DNA of 10,171 bases, from positions 1-10,171 of the forward strand of contig WJKV01000093.1 of assembly GCA_014728875.1 (NCBI GenBank), read 5' to 3'. Below, in pieces: positions 7,181-10,171 of the stretch. Made by a program: the position numbers and the translations under genes. This DNA comes from Candidatus Woesearchaeota archaeon. GTDB lineage: Archaea > Nanobdellota > Nanobdellia > Woesearchaeales > WJKV01. The first letter of the stretch is position 1. The number at the start of each line of letters is the position of its first letter. The notes below the pieces were generated by a model. That model worked only from the letters and a program-made list of their open reading frames with translations. It had not been told where the DNA came from and did no database searches.

Positions 7181-9106
7181 ATGTTCAGTTATGAATCCCA
7201 ATTCGACTCGAGCAACCCTATAGTTTATGTGGGAAATGAAGAATATAGGTATCTTCATCCTCAGAGTCTGCCTAGTTTTTCTAATAGTTCTGTGGCGAAA
7301 GATCTCGATTTTAATACTGTCTTGAAAAGAATAACATCTCATGCAGAAGAATTAGGCTTGTCTGAGAATGCAGTTTCTGGCATGTTGGCAAAATATTGTA
7401 CTCCCACCTATAATGTTAAAGAACTGAAAGCCAGGCAGGCGGCCGTAAGGGAGATCTTTGATAATGAAAAAACATCAGGCTTAGTAGAGAAAATAATTAC
7501 TTCTGCGAACCAGTTGCAAGTGTGGAGACATAGTTATCTAGACAGATTAAATTTCAGCAGAACAACCGAACAAATAGGATATCTTACAGATTTTGTAGAA
7601 TCTGCATTGGCCTTGAGGCCCAAGAGTGAACGCCTTAAGTCTGTCAAGGATTTCGCAAGAAGAATCTCAAAAGCAAAAGCATATGCAAAATTAAAGATTT
7701 ATTTCTCAAAAGCGGGTTCAGAGATATTTGAAGAATACGAAGCAGCTTTAGAAGACATTAAAAACGAATTAGGCATCTTCGGCAATAAGCGGAAAAACAT
7801 GTCTGCTTCTAAATTAGTTGAATTTTTCCATGATATAATCAAAGAAAAAGCAAGGGATTACAGACACTTTAATCTGTTTGATCTTGAAACAAAGAGAAGT
7901 TTTTATCATGCTTTGGTGCGTTTTCAAAATGTGGTTTCTAAACTGATGCACGAACCTGAATTAGAAGGAATAGTAGATAGAAAAGAAGCAAGAGATTTCG
8001 GGCTGGAGAAGGAATTAAGGAAGGGCATAAAGATCCTTAACAATACTGTCTTATTGGACAATAAAAGAACTTCCCGGCAGGTAAGAAAGAGTTTCCTGAG
8101 ACAGCTGGGCAATGTGATTTCGCATGTGGATGACCTGATTAATGTAGGTCTAGAAAGCAAGATGGATGAATTACAAGTAAACACTGAATATCTCACTGTG
8201 GAATTTGCTTTCTATCACAGCTTGGCCATGCTCGCAAAAGACATGGCAGAAAAATCTCCTATTGTGATGCCGACCGTCCTGAATCCAGAAACAAAAACTT
8301 GCTCGATAAAATACTGTAATGTGCCTTCTTTTATCCTAAGAAAAAACAGAAAGTCTGTCGCCAATGATGTCCGTTTTGACAAAGACTATTTTTCTTATGT
8401 TTTAACAGGGCCTAATGATAATGGCAAGACAACATTTGAACGGATGGTGGGCCAGATTCAGCTCTTGACGCAATTAGGTTCTTTCATCCCTGCAAAAAGC
8501 GCGAGGATAAGTCTTGTGGACGGCATATTTGCCTTCTTTGGAGGCAGGGATAATCCTGGCAAGAAAGAAGGGGCGTTCAAGTCTGCCTTGAGTTATCTGA
8601 ATTTCATCGCTATTCCTAAATATTTTGATTTTGAAGAATGGAAATATGTTGATGCAGAGACTCCAGAAGAAATAAAACAAGCAATATCAGAGCGCAGGGT
8701 CTTCTTTACTCCCCAGAGCCTTCTTCTATTGGACGAGATCGCAGTTGGTTCTGATAACCTTGCAACAGAACAGGCTCTTGAAAAAACATTGACAGCCATA
8801 AGCAAGATAGGTGCTCGTTCGCTTCTCTCTACCCATTTCCATCCAATCGCAGAAAGAGTTGGTAGAAATGAATTTTCTCATACAATGAATCTTGGAGCAG
8901 TCATGCGCAGAACCAAAAGAGGAAAATTAGCAACAACTTATAAGATAAGAAGGAACAGGCATGAACCAAGCCTTGGCACCCGCCTGTTCGAAGAGGCGAA
9001 TTATACTGATGAATCGATTAGAAGAGCAATTAAATTATTGAAAAAGGCCGGCATCATCAAAACACAACGAAAATTAAGAAGATCAAATACAAGAAAGAAG
9101 AAATAA
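7181..9106 (+). CDS. MutS-family ATPase lacking mismatch-recognition domains
   Basis: 641-residue member of the MutS ABC-type ATPases. The C-terminal ATPase shows Walker A GPNDNGKTT (410-418, Lys416), the following LLTQLGSFIPAKSARI typical of MutS, Walker B LLLLDEI (Asp518, Glu519) and the switch His552 in STHFHPIAERV. The N-terminal 400 residues resemble the helical MutS core/lever region (for example CTPTYNVKELKARQAAVREI). I see no domain I with its Phe-x-Glu mismatch wedge and no Smr nuclease, so it is unlikely to be a canonical mismatch-repair MutS. Walker A Lys to Walker B Asp spans 102 residues against about 73 in E. coli MutS, giving an extra charged segment near 485-510. The signature-loop region reads GAFKSALS instead of the usual STFMxE. 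The tail is very basic (KLRRSNTRKKK). It uses TTA for leucine far more often than top6A. Role unknown; DNA repair or recombination-structure binding is inference. Confidence 0.88.
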   Translation: MFSYESQFDSSNPIVYVGNEEYRYLHPQSLPSFSNSSVAKDLDFNTVLKRITSHAEELGLSENAVSGMLAKYCTPTYNVKELKARQAAVREIFDNEKTSGLVEKIITSANQLQVWRHSYLDRLNFSRTTEQIGYLTDFVESALALRPKSERLKSVKDFARRISKAKAYAKLKIYFSKAGSEIFEEYEAALEDIKNELGIFGNKRKNMSASKLVEFFHDIIKEKARDYRHFNLFDLETKRSFYHALVRFQNVVSKLMHEPELEGIVDRKEARDFGLEKELRKGIKILNNTVLLDNKRTSRQVRKSFLRQLGNVISHVDDLINVGLESKMDELQVNTEYLTVEFAFYHSLAMLAKDMAEKSPIVMPTVLNPETKTCSIKYCNVPSFILRKNRKSVANDVRFDKDYFSYVLTGPNDNGKTTFERMVGQIQLLTQLGSFIPAKSARISLVDGIFAFFGGRDNPGKKEGAFKSALSYLNFIAIPKYFDFEEWKYVDAETPEEIKQAISERRVFFTPQSLLLLDEIAVGSDNLATEQALEKTLTAISKIGARSLLSTHFHPIAERVGRNEFSHTMNLGAVMRRTKRGKLATTYKIRRNRHEPSLGTRLFEEANYTDESIRRAIKLLKKAGIIKTQRKLRRSNTRKKK

Positions 9107-9108
9107 GT

Positions 9109-9669
9109 TTAAGTTTGTTTCTCTTTGGGCTTGTTTGCGATATTTTTTTGTTCTTTTCTAAAAGCATGCTTTCCGACTTCGCTCCCCACCTGGACTGCGC
9201 TGGTGAATAGTCCAATATGGGGTCCGAGATTGGCGAAATTGATTCCAGGGCCTTCTTTTGGATGCATCACTCCGTACATGTATGTTTTTGCGACTGCATA
9301 GCCGAAGTCGACTGCATTCTGGAATCCTATTAAACCTGCATCCGCGCTCGGGGGCATTGTTATCCTTCCCCCTTCGTATTCAACTTCAAAATATTCGTCA
9401 GCATAAGACATTACCTGCATCTTGAAGCTGCCGTCCTGCATCGCCCTTGTCTGGTACATGCTTCTGTCGACTGTGCTTGTTGCTGTAACTGTCGCGCCGG
9501 GTGCGACACTTCCTTCTATCCCAGAGATCACAGTAGGATGCTTCTGTCCGTCTGCCAGGACTGGTTCTGCGAATACTGTCCCTTCTTCTGGTTTAAGGGC
9601 GACAACAAAAGTAGATAGAATCATGATCAAGAGCAAACAGATGCTTACAATAGCCACCTTCTTTATCAT
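9109..9669 (-). CDS. small exported protein with a beta-rich domain
   Basis: Unrecognised 186-residue protein. Residues 1-25 form a Sec-type signal or anchor: two Lys, then a long hydrophobic stretch VAIVSICLLLIMILSTFVVA. No lipobox Cys follows, so it is not an evident lipoprotein. Residues about 46-105 look like an Ig-like or carboxypeptidase-regulatory-like beta domain (ISGIEGSVAPGATVTAT, then DGSFKMQV), a fold common in extracellular adhesins and stalks. The rest (about 110-186) is Gly/Ala-rich, then ends in a Lys-rich hydrophilic tail. It is probably exported to the cell surface. It is convergent with the MutS-like gene, with only two bases between the stop codons, and it lies downstream of the tRNA pair with its own TATA box. 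The fold assignment is a visual impression only. Confidence 0.75.
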   Translation of the reverse strand: MIKKVAIVSICLLLIMILSTFVVALKPEEGTVFAEPVLADGQKHPTVISGIEGSVAPGATVTATSTVDRSMYQTRAMQDGSFKMQVMSYADEYFEVEYEGGRITMPPSADAGLIGFQNAVDFGYAVAKTYMYGVMHPKEGPGINFANLGPHIGLFTSAVQVGSEVGKHAFRKEQKNIANKPKEKQT

Positions 9670-9692
9670 ACCTATTGAATATCATGTTTTTG

Positions 9693-9701
9693 TTTATAAA
9701 T
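9693..9701 (-). promoter_or_regulatory. TATA box of the exported protein gene
   Basis: ATTTATAAA on the minus strand, centred about 28 bp before the ATG at 9669. The transcript should start within a few bases of the start codon. The box lies only about 18 bp beyond the 3' end of tRNA-Cys. Confidence 0.65.
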
Positions 9702-9718
9702 GTTTCTCAGAAATACAA

Positions 9719-9790
9719 AGCAGGCGCCCGGATTCGAACCGGGGATCAGAGGGTTGCAGCCTCTTGCCTTAACCACTTGGCCACGCCTGC
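9719..9790 (-). tRNA. tRNA-Cys (anticodon GCA)
   Basis: Complete cloverleaf of 72 nt including discriminator. The acceptor GCAGGCG pairs with CGCCTGC. D-arm GCC/GGC. The anticodon stem AGAGG/CCTCT closes the loop CTGCAAC, giving anticodon GCA. The T-arm CCCGG/CCGGG carries the loop TTCGAAT. The discriminator is U73 (complement of base 9719), the known identity base for cysteine tRNA, which supports the assignment. No CCA is encoded; a T-rich stretch (TTTGTATTT) follows and may end transcription. No TATA box lies in the 18-nt gap to the upstream tRNA-Arg gene, so the two are probably co-transcribed. Confidence 0.95.
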
Positions 9791-9808
9791 ACGCATGGAC
9801 GTAAAAAC

Positions 9809-9925
9809 TGGGCCCGGAGGGATTTGAACCCCCGATCTACAGCTTAGAAGGCTGTCGCCTTATTTGCCCTACGGCAAATCCGACAAATTAGTGAATTTGC
9901 AGTATCCAGGCTAGGCTACGGGCCC
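9809..9925 (-). tRNA. tRNA-Arg (anticodon UCU) with a D-loop insert
   Basis: Gene of 117 nt. Without a 42-nt insert it gives a regular 75-nt tRNA: acceptor GGGCCCG/CGGGCCC, D-stem GCCT/AGGC with loop AGCCTGGATA (A14, G15, G18, G19 and A21 all present), anticodon stem ACAGC/GCTGT, loop CTTCTAA with anticodon TCT at 9846-9848, variable loop AGATC, T-arm GGGGG/CCCTC with TTCAAAT, and discriminator A. No CCA is encoded. The insert falls at about positions 21/22 in the D-loop. A five-T run (9803-9807) lies just past the 3' end, before tRNA-Cys. UCU reads AGA and AGG, which are frequent codons in these genes, so a working product would be expected. Confidence 0.9.
9861..9902 (-). other. 42-nt intron-like insert in the tRNA-Arg D-loop
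   Basis: Removing this segment restores a perfect D-loop. Exon and insert share the trinucleotide ATA at the junctions, so the exact boundary can slide by up to three bases. Read on the minus strand, the insert is two tandem hairpins. The first (9883-9900) has arms GCAAATT and AATTTGT around a CACT loop, with one G-U pair. The second (9862-9879) has arms ATTTGCC and GGCAAAT around GTAG. A three-base spacer separates them. None of the four possible boundaries gives a full four-pair bulge-helix-bulge; the best gives three pairs (TGC with GCG). It is most simply an archaeal tRNA intron at a non-canonical site, but an inserted palindromic element is possible. Confidence 0.7.
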
Positions 9926-9951
9926 TTAATTTATAAGAATTTTCATCCGTG

Positions 9952-9959
9952 TTTAAAAA
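9952..9959 (-). promoter_or_regulatory. probable TATA box of the tRNA-Arg/tRNA-Cys unit
   Basis: TTTTTAAA on the minus strand, centred about 30 bp before the mature 5' end of tRNA-Arg. It would give a short leader for RNase P to remove. A second AT box at 9930-9936 is only about 8 bp from the tRNA and too close to act for it. Confidence 0.5.
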
Positions 9960-9979
9960 GGTTTTGATAAAGAATCCAG

Positions 9980-10171
9980 CTATCCTGCTCTTAGTATCTT
10001 GACTATATCTAGCGACTTGTATTTTTTGTCGACAATGCCTGCTCTCAAGCATCTCTTGAAAACTATTTTCGCGTAATTGATGTCCCTTTCAGGATTGTTT
10101 TCCTCTATGAAATGATGATGCATCTGTTTTGTCTGTACTTTGAGTGCGTGGTCTATTGCCCAGGCAAGCAC
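9980..10171 (-). CDS. C-terminal end of an unrecognised protein, 5' partial
   Basis: The last 63 codons of a minus-strand gene that continues past the right edge. The stop is TAG at 9980-9982. The GTG at the very edge is probably internal, as nothing shows a start there. The visible part is hydrophilic and helical, with a His cluster (MHHHF) and a basic C-terminal segment (FKRCLRAGIVDKKYKSLDIVKIL). I cannot assign a family. It ends 20 bp before the putative tRNA promoter. Confidence 0.6.
   Translation of the reverse strand: MLAWAIDHALKVQTKQMHHHFIEENNPERDINYAKIVFKRCLRAGIVDKKYKSLDIVKILRAG

Noticed and set aside
9422..9772. 116-codon plus-strand frame opposite the exported protein and tRNA-Cys
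   Set aside because: It overlaps a complete tRNA gene and a better-supported gene on the other strand, and has no promoter of its own.
9930..9936. TTATAAA on the minus strand as the tRNA-Arg promoter
   Set aside because: It is only about 8 bp from the mature tRNA 5' end, so transcription would start inside the tRNA. The box at 9952-9959 fits better.
1..10171. CRISPR array, insertion sequence, toxin-antitoxin or defence island
   Set aside because: No spaced direct repeats, transposase motifs, terminal inverted repeats around genes or known defence genes were seen on either strand.

Overview
This window is archaeal. It carries a RIO1-type kinase, a two-KH Dim2/Pno1 protein and both subunits of DNA topoisomerase VI. 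Starts are preceded by TATA boxes rather than bacterial -35/-10 boxes, and the two tRNA genes have no encoded CCA. One tRNA gene is interrupted by an intron-like insert. Compact spacing, moderate-to-low GC and several unrecognised proteins would fit a DPANN-type archaeon (for example the Woesearchaeota/Pacearchaeota area), but that placement is inference.

Layout, plus strand: (1) the 3' part of an HD-domain phosphohydrolase runs in from the left edge; (2) an unrecognised coiled-coil protein with one membrane span (1176-2786); (3) RIO1 kinase (2818-3516); (4) dim2/pno1 KH protein (3677-4243), followed by top6B (4301-6043) and top6A (6049-7134), probably one transcript; (5) a MutS-core ATPase without mismatch-recognition domains (7181-9106). 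Minus strand: (6) a small exported protein (9109-9669) convergent with the MutS-like gene; (7) tRNA-Cys(GCA) and tRNA-Arg(UCU) (9719-9925); (8) the 3' end of an unrecognised gene running off the right edge.

How the genes work together: RIO1 and Dim2 belong to late small-subunit ribosome maturation. Topo VI A and B form an A2B2 enzyme that relaxes and decatenates DNA. Five protein genes share one start layout: a TATA box centred about 25-28 bp before the start codon and no Shine-Dalgarno site, which predicts leaderless mRNAs. Only the operon-internal top6B shows a clear Shine-Dalgarno site.

Most notable: the tRNA-Arg D-loop holds a 42-nt insert made of two tandem near-identical 7-bp hairpins, with no strict bulge-helix-bulge found by hand. 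Next come the MutS-like ATPase, with an enlarged segment between Walker A and B and divergent leucine codon use, and Topo VI B, with WRSY where WKxY is expected and a Lys/Glu-rich tail. I saw no CRISPR array, insertion sequence, prophage or obvious new multi-gene defence system.
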